DNA from: an uncultured Clostridia bacterium
GTDB taxonomy: Bacteria; Bacillota; Clostridia; Oscillospirales; Ruminococcaceae
Direction of reading: 5' to 3'
DNA: 55,599 nt
Assembly (NCBI GenBank): GCA_947589215.1
Contig: CANQCL010000013.1
Span: forward strand, 1 to 55,599
Part shown: in pieces, positions 47,954 to 54,985 of the stretch
Numbering within the stretch: the first letter of the stretch is position 1
Layout: every line of letters begins with the position of its first letter
Program-made: the position numbers and the translations under genes
Notes under the pieces: generated by a model
What the model saw: the letters and a program-made list of their open reading frames with translations, nothing else
What the model was told of the DNA's origin: nothing
The model's database searches: none

Positions 47954-49882
47954 ATGATAATTAATTGCGAAAACTTATATAAATACTTTGGCGGAGAGCT
48001 TCTGCTCTCAGATATAAGCTTTACAGTCGAGGACAGAGACGTTATAGGTCTTGTGGGACAAAACGGCTGCGGGAAATCTACCTTGTTAAAAATAATTATG
48101 GGAGTTGAGGATTATGACAAAACTCCGGACGGAAAGGGAAGTATCTCGGTTGCGAACAAAGCTAAAGTTGGATTTTTAGCTCAGAACAGTGGACTGGAAA
48201 GCAAAAATACCATTAAAGAAGAGATGAAAAAGCCTTTTGATAAACTGCTTAAAACTTATCAAAGAATGAAAGAGCTTGAAAAGATTATGGGCAGTTTTGA
48301 TGATGTTAATTCAAAAAACAGGCTGTCAGATGAGTATGCAGAACTTTCAAGCTATTTTGAATCCAACGACGGATACAGAATAGACGTTAAGATATCAACA
48401 GTCTTAAACGGAATGGGTTTTAAAGACTTTGATACAGATAGGGTGATAGATAATTTGTCAGGCGGAGAGAAAACACGTCTTGCTATGGCTAAGCTTCTTT
48501 TAGAAGAGCCTGATTTGCTAATTCTTGACGAGCCGACAAATCATCTAGACTTAGACACTCTTTCTTGGCTTGAGGACTATTTGAAAAGCTATAAAGGTGC
48601 GATCATAATAGTATCTCACGACAGATATTTTCTCAACAAGCTTTGCGGTAAAATATTTGAAATAGAAAACAAGCGTCTGACTATTTACAAGGGAAATTAT
48701 TCTTCTTACTTAGTTCAAAAGGAGATGAATGCTGAGCGCCGAAACAAGGAGTATGAAATTCAAAAGAGGGAAATTGCAAAGCTGGAGGACTATATTTCTA
48801 AAAACAAGGTTCGTGCGTCTACTGCCAATATGGCGAAAAGCAGACAGCATATGCTTGATAAGATCGAGCGTATAGATAAGCCGATAAACTATGTAAAGCC
48901 TCCGAAAATAGTTCTTGAATACGATTATGAGCCGACAAAGGATATTATTACAGTTGAAGACTGTGATTTAACAGTCGGAGATGGGGCAGACAAAAAGACT
49001 TTGCTTGACAGTTTTAGTTTAGAGGTCAAGCGTGGAGAGAAAGTATCAATTATCGGCAGAAACGGAATAGGCAAGACTTCGATATTAAAGCTTATTTTGG
49101 GAATTAACGAGCATAGCAAGGGAAGTATCAGATGGGCAAATAATGTGAAAACCGCTTACTTTGAACAGGAAAACACATCTTTTGACAAGAATAATACTGT
49201 CATTGACGAGGTTCACAAGCGTTTTCCGAGAATGACTGACGAGCAGATAAGAAAGGTCTTGGGAAGCGTACTTTTGACAGGCGATGATGTTTTCAAGCAG
49301 GTGGGAGTGTTATCTGGTGGTGAGAGAGTTAAGCTGTGCTTTGCTGTTCTCACGCTTCAAAGGGGCAATGTTCTGATTCTTGACGAGCCTACTAACCATT
49401 TGGATTTAATGTCAAAAGAGGTTTTAGAACAGGCATTGACAGAGTATGAGGGTACGATTATTCTTGTATCTCACGACAGATATTTGTTAAATAAGTTGTC
49501 TGGGAGAATTATTGAAGTTACAGAGAGCGGAGTTAAATCATATAACGGAAACTATGACGATTACCATCAGCAAAAGGCAAATGAGATTGCACAAATGGCT
49601 GAAGGTGAGAATACTAAGTCAGAAAAGCAAAAACAGAGTTCTCAAAAAAGGCAGTACAGAACCAAAGAACAGCGTGCGGCGGACGTTAAAAGAAAACAGC
49701 GTATAAAAGAATTGGAAACTGAAATTGAGCTGCTTGAAAATAATATCTCACAGCTTGAAACGGATATTTCTACGCCTGAAATAGCAGGTGATTATGAATT
49801 GTGCGCTGAAAAGTGCAGGGAGCTTGAAGAAAAAAAGAATATTCTTGATAACTTGCTTGAAGAATGGGCAGAACTGGAGTAA
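47954..49882 (+). CDS. ABC-F family ATPase (Uup/YfmR-like)
   Basis: ATG 47954 follows CGGAGA. The 642-residue protein has two ABC domains: first with GQNGCGKSTLL, LSGGEKTRLAMAKLL and LLILDEPTNHLDLDTL; second with GRNGIGKTSILKLI, LSGGERVKLCFA and LILDEPTNHLDL. A linker with a long charged helix (about 250-320) separates them, and a C-terminal coiled coil (about 545-640) follows. There are no membrane helices. ABC-F proteins act on ribosomes, in translation quality control or antibiotic protection; which one applies here is unknown. Confidence 0.92.
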   Translation: MIINCENLYKYFGGELLLSDISFTVEDRDVIGLVGQNGCGKSTLLKIIMGVEDYDKTPDGKGSISVANKAKVGFLAQNSGLESKNTIKEEMKKPFDKLLKTYQRMKELEKIMGSFDDVNSKNRLSDEYAELSSYFESNDGYRIDVKISTVLNGMGFKDFDTDRVIDNLSGGEKTRLAMAKLLLEEPDLLILDEPTNHLDLDTLSWLEDYLKSYKGAIIIVSHDRYFLNKLCGKIFEIENKRLTIYKGNYSSYLVQKEMNAERRNKEYEIQKREIAKLEDYISKNKVRASTANMAKSRQHMLDKIERIDKPINYVKPPKIVLEYDYEPTKDIITVEDCDLTVGDGADKKTLLDSFSLEVKRGEKVSIIGRNGIGKTSILKLILGINEHSKGSIRWANNVKTAYFEQENTSFDKNNTVIDEVHKRFPRMTDEQIRKVLGSVLLTGDDVFKQVGVLSGGERVKLCFAVLTLQRGNVLILDEPTNHLDLMSKEVLEQALTEYEGTIILVSHDRYLLNKLSGRIIEVTESGVKSYNGNYDDYHQQKANEIAQMAEGENTKSEKQKQSSQKRQYRTKEQRAADVKRKQRIKELETEIELLENNISQLETDISTPEIAGDYELCAEKCRELEEKKNILDNLLEEWAELE

Positions 49883-49915
49883 AGTGATTTGCTTTATAAA
49901 TTAATTATATGTAGA

Positions 49916-49942
49916 GAGCGGATTGCACCGCTCATTTGTTAT
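49916..49942 (+). terminator. Weak terminator-like hairpin after the ABC-F gene
   Basis: Stem GAGCGG / CCGCTC with a six-base loop, then ATTTGTTATGT. Short, with a broken T run. Confidence 0.45.
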
Positions 49943-49964
49943 GTGTTGTGATAAACGTAGCTTA

Positions 49965-50141
49965 TTAAAACATTGTACCAAAGTCTTCAAAAACCTCACC
50001 GATAGCTTTTATTGCTTTGCCTGTGTTCGATTTGAGCATTCTCTTGTCCTTTTTGGTAGCGTTTGATAACGCATAAGCCGCAGCGCCGACAGCCACTCCT
50101 ATTGTTACGCCCTTAGCAAGCGAGCTGAAGTTGATTTTCAT
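49965..50141 (-). CDS. Small Gly/Ala-helix protein, 58 aa
   Basis: TCCTCCT at 50148-50154 gives a strong AGGAGGA before ATG 50141. The product has a small-residue helix (residues 9-25, AKGVTIGVAVGAAAYAL) that could insert in a membrane, a basic middle (TKKDKRMLKSN) and an amphipathic end (AIKAIGEVFEDFGTMF). It resembles in plan the protein at 22404. Function unknown. It lies between the ABC-F gene and the pyridoxamine kinase operon, on the opposite strand. Confidence 0.72.
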   Translation of the reverse strand: MKINFSSLAKGVTIGVAVGAAAYALSNATKKDKRMLKSNTGKAIKAIGEVFEDFGTMF

Positions 50142-50229
50142 AATATATCCTCCTTTTTTTGATTTGTATGTAATAGTAATTTTCCCGAAAAAACAAATGT
50201 ATATTCAGAGAACTTTTTGTAATATAAGG

Positions 50230-50258
50230 TTGTTAAACTATGAAAAATATGATATACT
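50230..50258 (+). promoter_or_regulatory. Promoter of the pyridoxamine kinase-pyrK-pyrD operon
   Basis: TTGTTA (50230-50235), 17-base spacer, TATACT (50253-50258). Confidence 0.6.
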
Positions 50259-50297
50259 ATTTTAGAAAATTAAAGAAATATTTTAGGAGAAATGTTA

Positions 50298-51155
50298 ATG
50301 CTTGAATGTAAAAAGGTAGCGGCGATAAACGACATTTCCGGTATCGGACGCTGTTCGCTGACGGTAATTATCCCGTCATTGTCGGCAATGGGGATTCAGG
50401 TTTGCCCTGTACCCACAGCAGTTTTGTCTGCACATACAGGATTTGATGACTTTGTTTTTCGCGACCTTACTGATTATATTAAACCCGCTCTCGGACACTA
50501 TAATAAAATGAAATATAAATTTGACTGTATTTATACAGGTTTTCTAAGCTCTCAGGAGCAGGTGGATCATTGTCTTGATTTTTTTGAAAGCTTTAATGAT
50601 TCTTTAAAGGTCTGCGATCCTGTTATGGGCGACGGAGGAAAGCCTTATCCGACGTATACAAAAACAATGTGCCAAAGAATGATAGAGCTTGTTAGAAAAG
50701 CTGATGTTATAACGCCTAACCTTACTGAGGCGGCGATTTTGCTTGGTGAGGAATATCAGTCTGCTCCGATGAGGGCAACAGAACTCAAATCATGGCTTGT
50801 AAGGCTTTCAGAGATAGGACCAAAAGTTGTAGTTATCACAAGCGTTGCGTTGGAAGGCTCAGGGCTTTGCAATGTAGGGTACGACAAGGAACATTCTGCT
50901 TTTTGGAAGGTTTCGTGCGATTATGTGCCGGCTCACTATTCGGGCTGCGGAGATATGTTTTCAAGCGTTTTGGTGGGAGGTCTTTTGAAAGGCGACAGTC
51001 TGCCTATCGCTATAAATAGAGCAACTGCTTTTACCGAGCTTGCGATAAAAACCACATTCAGCTATTCGGCTGAACCGAGCGACGGAATTATGCTTGAAGG
51101 CTGTTTAAGCTGGCTTATAAATACTCAGGTGTTCAAGGATTATGAAACACTGTAG
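50298..51155 (+). CDS. Pyridoxamine/pyridoxal kinase
   Basis: ATG 50298 is eight bases after AGGAG; ATG 50292 is too close. The 285-residue protein has the ribokinase-like fold with AINDISGIGRCSLTVIIPSL, PTAVLSAHTGF, YTGFLSS, CDPVMGDGGKPY, ADVITPNLTEAAILLGE, VVITSV and the catalytic loop YSGCGDMFSSVLVGGLL. This Cys-containing GCGD form is typical of Clostridia pyridoxamine kinases in the salvage of pyridoxal 5'-phosphate. It is followed after 27 bases by pyrK with no terminator between, so it seems co-transcribed with pyrimidine genes. Confidence 0.9.
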   Translation: MLECKKVAAINDISGIGRCSLTVIIPSLSAMGIQVCPVPTAVLSAHTGFDDFVFRDLTDYIKPALGHYNKMKYKFDCIYTGFLSSQEQVDHCLDFFESFNDSLKVCDPVMGDGGKPYPTYTKTMCQRMIELVRKADVITPNLTEAAILLGEEYQSAPMRATELKSWLVRLSEIGPKVVVITSVALEGSGLCNVGYDKEHSAFWKVSCDYVPAHYSGCGDMFSSVLVGGLLKGDSLPIAINRATAFTELAIKTTFSYSAEPSDGIMLEGCLSWLINTQVFKDYETL

Positions 51156-51182
51156 ATAATATGAGTTGGAAAGGAAATTTTT

Positions 51183-51950
51183 ATGTTCACACAAGGTTTG
51201 TATGAAATTATAAAAAAATCTCAAACTGCTGAGGATACGTTCGACCTTACGCTGTCTTGCAGGGAATTAAGCGATTTGGCAAATCCCGGACAGTTTGTGC
51301 ATATAAGCGTACCAGGTTTTTTCCTAAGGCGTCCTATATCGATTTGCGATATTGACAAGGATAACGGAACTATTAGAATAGTTTTTCAAATCAAGGGAAA
51401 GGGAACAGATGCACTTTCTAAATTTGAAGTGGGCGAGAGACTTGATATGCTTGGACCTTTGGGTATCGGCTTTAAGCTTATCGATACTGATAAAAAAGTA
51501 ATAACGGTCGGCGGAGGAATTGGCACACCGCCTATGTTGGCTGTGGCTAAGAATTACGGCGAAAATGCAACTGCGATTTCAGGCTTCAGAACAAAGGATT
51601 TTGTTATACTTCAGGAAGATTTTAAAGCACAGGGCAATAAAACAATACTGTGTACAGATGACGGAACAGCAGGGGAAAAAGGCTTTGTTACCGACGCATT
51701 AATAAGATGCATAAAAGAAGAAAAAACGGATATAATTTACGCCTGCGGTCCTATCGTGATGCTAAAGGCGGTATCAAAGATTGCGATAGAAAATGAAATA
51801 CGCTGTCAGATATCTCTTGAAGAGAGAATGGCGTGCGGAGTTGGGGCTTGTTTAGGGTGCGCTGTGAAAATGACACGGGGAGGACGTGAGTTTTACGGAC
51901 ACGTTTGCAAAAACGGACCTGTATTTGACGCAAGGGAGGTTGTATTATAA
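51183..51950 (+). CDS. pyrK: Dihydroorotate dehydrogenase B, electron transfer subunit
   Basis: GAAAGGAA precedes the ATG. The 255-residue protein has the FAD-binding segment LANPGQFVHISV and RRPISICDID, the NAD-binding VGGGIGTPPMLAVAK and the C-terminal 2Fe-2S ligands ACGVGACLGCAVK with a later VC. It passes electrons from the PyrD FMN to NAD. It overlaps pyrD by one base (TAATG), so they are translated together. It is a distant paralogue of nfnA in this window. Confidence 0.95.
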   Translation: MFTQGLYEIIKKSQTAEDTFDLTLSCRELSDLANPGQFVHISVPGFFLRRPISICDIDKDNGTIRIVFQIKGKGTDALSKFEVGERLDMLGPLGIGFKLIDTDKKVITVGGGIGTPPMLAVAKNYGENATAISGFRTKDFVILQEDFKAQGNKTILCTDDGTAGEKGFVTDALIRCIKEEKTDIIYACGPIVMLKAVSKIAIENEIRCQISLEERMACGVGACLGCAVKMTRGGREFYGHVCKNGPVFDAREVVL

Positions 51951-52861
51951 TGGCTGATTTATCTGTGAATTTCTGCGGAGTTGAAATGAAAAATCCATTA
52001 ATTACAGCTAGCGGAGCTTACGGCTATGGACGTGAATATACTGACCTCTATCCTCTTTCTAAAATAGGCGGTATCTCGACTAAGGGTACGACCCTTAATG
52101 AAAAGGACGGAAATCCTCCTCCGAGAATCGCCGAAACACCGAGCGGTATGTTAAACTCTGTAGGTTTACAAAACGGCGGTATAAAAAAGTTTTTGGCATA
52201 TGAGCTTCCCAATCTTGAAAAGCAAAACATAGCTATAATTGCAAATGTTGCGGGAGGAACTATTGAGGAGTGCGTTGAACTTGTTTCAATGCTTGAGGGA
52301 ACAAGTGTAGATATGATCGAGCTTAATATATCCTGTCCTAATGTTAAGCAGGGTGGAGCGGCATTCGGAACAAACAAGGACTGTGCGGCTGAAATTACAA
52401 AGGCAGTAAGAAATGCGACTTCAAAACCGCTGATGGTAAAGCTCTCTCCGAATGTAACCAGTATAGCTGATATTGCAAAGGCTGTTGAAGCAGAAGGTGC
52501 AGATGCGATATCTTTGATTAACACTCTGCTTGGTATGAGGATAGATATAAAATCAAGACGTCCTATTCTTAAAAATAATGTAGGAGGACTTTCAGGTCCT
52601 GCTGTATTTCCGATAGCGGTTAGAATGGTATGGCAGGTTGCTAATGCTGTTGATATTCCCGTTTGCGGAATGGGCGGAATAGCCTGTGCTGAGGACGCTG
52701 TTGAAATGATGATGGCAGGTGCGGAGTGTTTTCAAATAGGCGCTGTTATGTTCAGCGATCCGTATGCACCCGTTAAGATAATTGACGGAATTAATGAGTG
52801 GTGCGATAAAAACGGAGTAAAAAACATAAGCGAAATAGTAGGAACAGTCAAGACTTGGTAA
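51950..52861 (+). CDS. pyrD: Dihydroorotate dehydrogenase class 1B, catalytic subunit
   Basis: The 303-residue protein has NPLITASGAYGYGREY, GISTKGTTLNEKDGNPPPR, GMLNSVGLQN, IELNISCPNVKQGG (catalytic Cys of the class 1 enzymes), MVKLSPNVT, SLINTLLGM and VCGMGGIACAEDAVEMMMAG, with the FMN-binding GAVMF near the end. It oxidises dihydroorotate to orotate in UMP synthesis together with PyrK. Other pyr genes are not in the window. A terminator follows. Confidence 0.97.
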   Translation: MADLSVNFCGVEMKNPLITASGAYGYGREYTDLYPLSKIGGISTKGTTLNEKDGNPPPRIAETPSGMLNSVGLQNGGIKKFLAYELPNLEKQNIAIIANVAGGTIEECVELVSMLEGTSVDMIELNISCPNVKQGGAAFGTNKDCAAEITKAVRNATSKPLMVKLSPNVTSIADIAKAVEAEGADAISLINTLLGMRIDIKSRRPILKNNVGGLSGPAVFPIAVRMVWQVANAVDIPVCGMGGIACAEDAVEMMMAGAECFQIGAVMFSDPYAPVKIIDGINEWCDKNGVKNISEIVGTVKTW

Positions 52862-52884
52862 ATGATATACTATATAAAAAGTTC

Positions 52885-52912
52885 AAAGAGGGATTTTTGT
52901 CCCTCTTTTTTT
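52885..52912 (+). terminator. Terminator of pyrD
   Basis: Stem AAAGAGGGA / TCCCTCTTT with a six-base loop, then TTTTTT. Confidence 0.92.
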
Positions 52913-53084
52913 GTCGCTTTTTGGCGAATAAATAAAGGTAACAAAGTTTGTAATATTTGACTATGAATTATTCTCACTATGTAATTATTTTGTAATAATT
53001 AATAATACATCGACAATATTTTGCACAATTTAATTATAATATATTTCAAATATATATAAAATATAAACAAAAACGACACTTTTT

Positions 53085-53168
53085 AAAGGTTACAAAAAAT
53101 TTGACTTTTGTAACCTTTTACTTTAGAATATCGAAAGCACTTAAAAGAAAACAGTCGGTTACTGTTTT
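53085..53168. promoter_or_regulatory. Two hairpins upstream of the transglutaminase-like gene
   Basis: A perfect 13-bp dyad AAAGGTTACAAAA / TTTTGTAACCTTT (53085-53097 with 53106-53118, 8-base loop) is followed by AAAACAGT / ACTGTTTT (about 53149-53168). They could be RNA hairpins, or the first could be a dyad operator. The rest of 52913-53248 is AT-rich without a gene. Confidence 0.5.
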
Positions 53169-53248
53169 TGTGCGGATGTGAAAACATAAGAAAGCGTGTA
53201 ATTATTTTGGAGACAGAGTGATAATTCACTTGTGATTGGAGGATTGGA

Positions 53249-54061
53249 ATGAAAATACTATCTTATGTTAAGGTGCATTTCTTTAAGAATTTTGAAAAGA
53301 TAATTGCATTTGCTGTGGCTGCACTTATTGCTGCGTTTATGTTTCAGGGTATAAGCACTGTGAGCTTTAATGGAAAGGCTTACTCGAAAAATAATGCAGT
53401 TTCTGCGACTTATGCAAAATCAATGGCAAAATCAGAAAAAAGGTTAAACAGCATAAGCTCGGTTAAAGGTAAGAAAACAGTTAAAGAAAGAACAAAGACA
53501 ACTAATAAAAAGAAAGTAAAAAAGAAGTCTGCGGTTAAAAGTAAAACCAAATCAAAAAGAAAGTCAAGTACATATAAAAAAACCAGTAACAAAGTAGAGA
53601 ACAGGCTGAACTCTGCTGAGTTAAAGCCTAAGGAGTTTCTAAAAGGCAAAGATGAAAAAATTCTTAAAAAACATCTCAATAAAATAATAGACGATGATAT
53701 GTCAAATTATAAAAAGGCTAAAGTATGTTATGATTATCTCATAGATAACACTCATTATGCTTATGGCGGCTGGGGAAATGCAATTGAGTCTGTTCTTGAA
53801 AATGGGTACGGTACGTGTACTGAGTATTCATATGTGTATATGGCTATGATGAAGTATTTGGGATTTAACGCTAAAACGGTTGACGGCAGCACCGCTATGG
53901 CAGCAGGAGGGTACGGCTATCATATGTGGACAGAAGTTAAACTAAACGGCAATACATATGTGTTCGACCCTCAGGTTGAGGACGATATGACTAACGGAAA
54001 GATAAATTATTATAGATTTTGTAAGACTTATTCCGAAGTACCAGGAGCGTATATAAAGTAA
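53249..54061 (+). CDS. Secreted or membrane-tethered transglutaminase-like protein, 270 aa
   Basis: An N-terminal hydrophobic segment (about 18-38, IIAFAVAALIAAFMFQGIS) is a signal peptide or anchor. A Lys/Ser/Thr-rich linker (about 58-120, many KKK and KSK) is followed by a transglutaminase-like domain (about 135-268) with an intact triad: Cys190 in GYGTCTEY, His225 in YGYHMWTEV and Asp240 in VFDPQ. Such domains can be peptidases or cross-linking enzymes. The very basic linker would bind anionic wall polymers. GGAGG precedes the ATG. Confidence 0.87.
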   Translation: MKILSYVKVHFFKNFEKIIAFAVAALIAAFMFQGISTVSFNGKAYSKNNAVSATYAKSMAKSEKRLNSISSVKGKKTVKERTKTTNKKKVKKKSAVKSKTKSKRKSSTYKKTSNKVENRLNSAELKPKEFLKGKDEKILKKHLNKIIDDDMSNYKKAKVCYDYLIDNTHYAYGGWGNAIESVLENGYGTCTEYSYVYMAMMKYLGFNAKTVDGSTAMAAGGYGYHMWTEVKLNGNTYVFDPQVEDDMTNGKINYYRFCKTYSEVPGAYIK

Positions 54062-54076
54062 AAAAGAATAATATTC

Positions 54077-54115
54077 GGCGGACACTTTATATTAAAGATT
54101 TGTCCGCCTTTTTGT
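54077..54115 (+). terminator. Terminator of the transglutaminase-like gene
   Basis: Stem GGCGGACA / TGTCCGCC (54077-54084 with 54101-54108), then TTTTTG; a CTTTA/TAAAG pairing lies inside the loop. Confidence 0.85.
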
Positions 54116-54181
54116 TTTTATTGAATAAATTTCAAAAGTATGCCAATAATCTATTCAGAATTTAGAAAGTGAGGCATACAT

Positions 54182-54472
54182 ATGCAAAGTAAATTATCGA
54201 AAAAAAATCAATTAATCTTTAAGATAAAAAGACTTAAAATTTCTTTAATAACAGGCTTTTTACTTGTAGCATTAATATCTTTTACGGCAGGAGAAGAAAT
54301 AAGAGAGCTTTCGTTTCTTTTCCCTGAGTTTAGTATTGCACCGTCGGTGAAATTGGACGAGAAAAGCGAAAGTAAAGCTAAAGAATCTGACGATTTGGTA
54401 GTAGAAGTTGAGGAAAATGAAAAACCAAAGGTTCGGTTTTTTATAGTGGATTTCATTAAATCTCTACTATAG
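54182..54472 (+). CDS. Hypothetical single-span membrane protein, 96 aa
   Basis: GTGAGG precedes the ATG. The protein has a basic N-terminus (MQSKLSKKNQLIFKIKRLK), one membrane helix (about 21-38, SLITGFLLVALISFTAG) and an acidic, Lys/Glu/Ser-rich tail ending in a short hydrophobic RFFIVDFIKSLL. No family is recognised. It follows the transglutaminase-like gene on the same strand but after a terminator. Repeat DNA begins right after its stop codon. Confidence 0.65.
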   Translation: MQSKLSKKNQLIFKIKRLKISLITGFLLVALISFTAGEEIRELSFLFPEFSIAPSVKLDEKSESKAKESDDLVVEVEENEKPKVRFFIVDFIKSLL

Positions 54473-54650
54473 GCAAGACCGCCGAGCCGGCAACGGTGAC
54501 GTTGCTGGCAGAAGCAAGAAAATTAGAAGCAAGAAGCAAGACCGCCGAGCCGGCGGTGGCTCTGCCGCCTATATAAGTCTGATTTAATGTTAAACATTGA
54601 TAAACGGCGGGCTTAACAATTGATAATTGACAATGGAAAATGGATAATGA
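54473..54650. repeat. Dispersed intergenic repeat, copy 9
   Basis: AAGACCGCCGAGCCGG occurs twice (from about 54476 and 54537), separated by GAAGCAAGA units. The second is followed by CGGTGGCTCTGCCGCC, the same palindrome that encodes the tails of TsaB and the antiporter. The degraded middle module (TAAACGGCGGGCTTAA) and ATTGATAATTGACAATGG units follow. Confidence 0.78.
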
Positions 54651-54669
54651 ATTTTTTATCAAAAACCCC

Positions 54670-54698
54670 TTGACACCCCTGTCGAAAAATGTTACAAT
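54670..54698 (+). promoter_or_regulatory. Promoter of poly-G leader 2
   Basis: TTGACA (54670-54675), 17-base spacer, TACAAT (54693-54698). Confidence 0.75.
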
Positions 54699-54727
54699 AT
54701 ACACATCTTAGTTAAGGAGTGATATTT

Positions 54728-54844
54728 ATGTGTACGATTAACTCCCAATTTTTAACAGGGGGGGGGGGCGTAAAGCCAACCTTTATTAGTTGTGCACAAA
54801 ATATTGCTAAATTGAATAAGTTATATATTGTAAATAGGACGTAG
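54728..54844 (+). CDS. 38-residue leader peptide 2, read through an 11-G run
   Basis: AAGGAG lies upstream of ATG 54728. The frame encodes MCTINSQFLT, four Gly from the G run, VKPTFISCAQN and a Lys/Asn/Ile-rich end, stopping at TAG 54842-54844. It equals leader 1 in length (38 codons), start (Met-Cys), order of parts and the TFI..AQN segment, although the DNA has diverged. With 10 G it would stop at TAA directly after the run; with 12 G at a TAG seven codons after it. TAG lies in the 5' arm of the terminator, at the same pairs as in leader 1. Confidence 0.72.
   Translation: MCTINSQFLTGGGGVKPTFISCAQNIAKLNKLYIVNRT
54758..54768 (+). repeat. Poly-G tract, 11 bases, inside leader 2
   Basis: Eleven G in a row, within the leader frame, in AT-rich surroundings. 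Confidence 0.9.
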
Positions 54845-54872
54845 TATGCGTAGGCGTACTGCGTCTTTTTGT
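54838..54872 (+). terminator. Attenuator terminator of leader 2
   Basis: Stem GACGTAGTATGC (54838-54849) with GCGTACTGCGTC (54854-54865), two G-T pairs, loop GTAG, then TTTTTGTGTTTTT. The leader TAG lies in the 5' arm. Confidence 0.85.
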
Positions 54873-54901
54873 GTTTTTGGAGGTGATTGGAAATTTTTAA
54901 T

Positions 54902-54950
54902 ACAGCAAAGAATGGCAGACGCTTTGCTGTTTGTAACGTCCTCAGTCTGC
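54902..54950 (+). promoter_or_regulatory. Alternative hairpins between leader 2 terminator and the BspA-like gene
   Basis: ACAGCAAAG / CTTTGCTGT (54902-54910 with 54922-54930) encloses GCAGAC (54915-54920), which can instead pair with GTCTGC (54945-54950) just before the AAAGGAG at 54951. The two pairings cross, so the untranslated region may hold a pseudoknot or a switch. Confidence 0.4.
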
Positions 54951-54985
54951 AAAGGAGTATTAAGAAGAAAGGATGGTTTTCTAAA

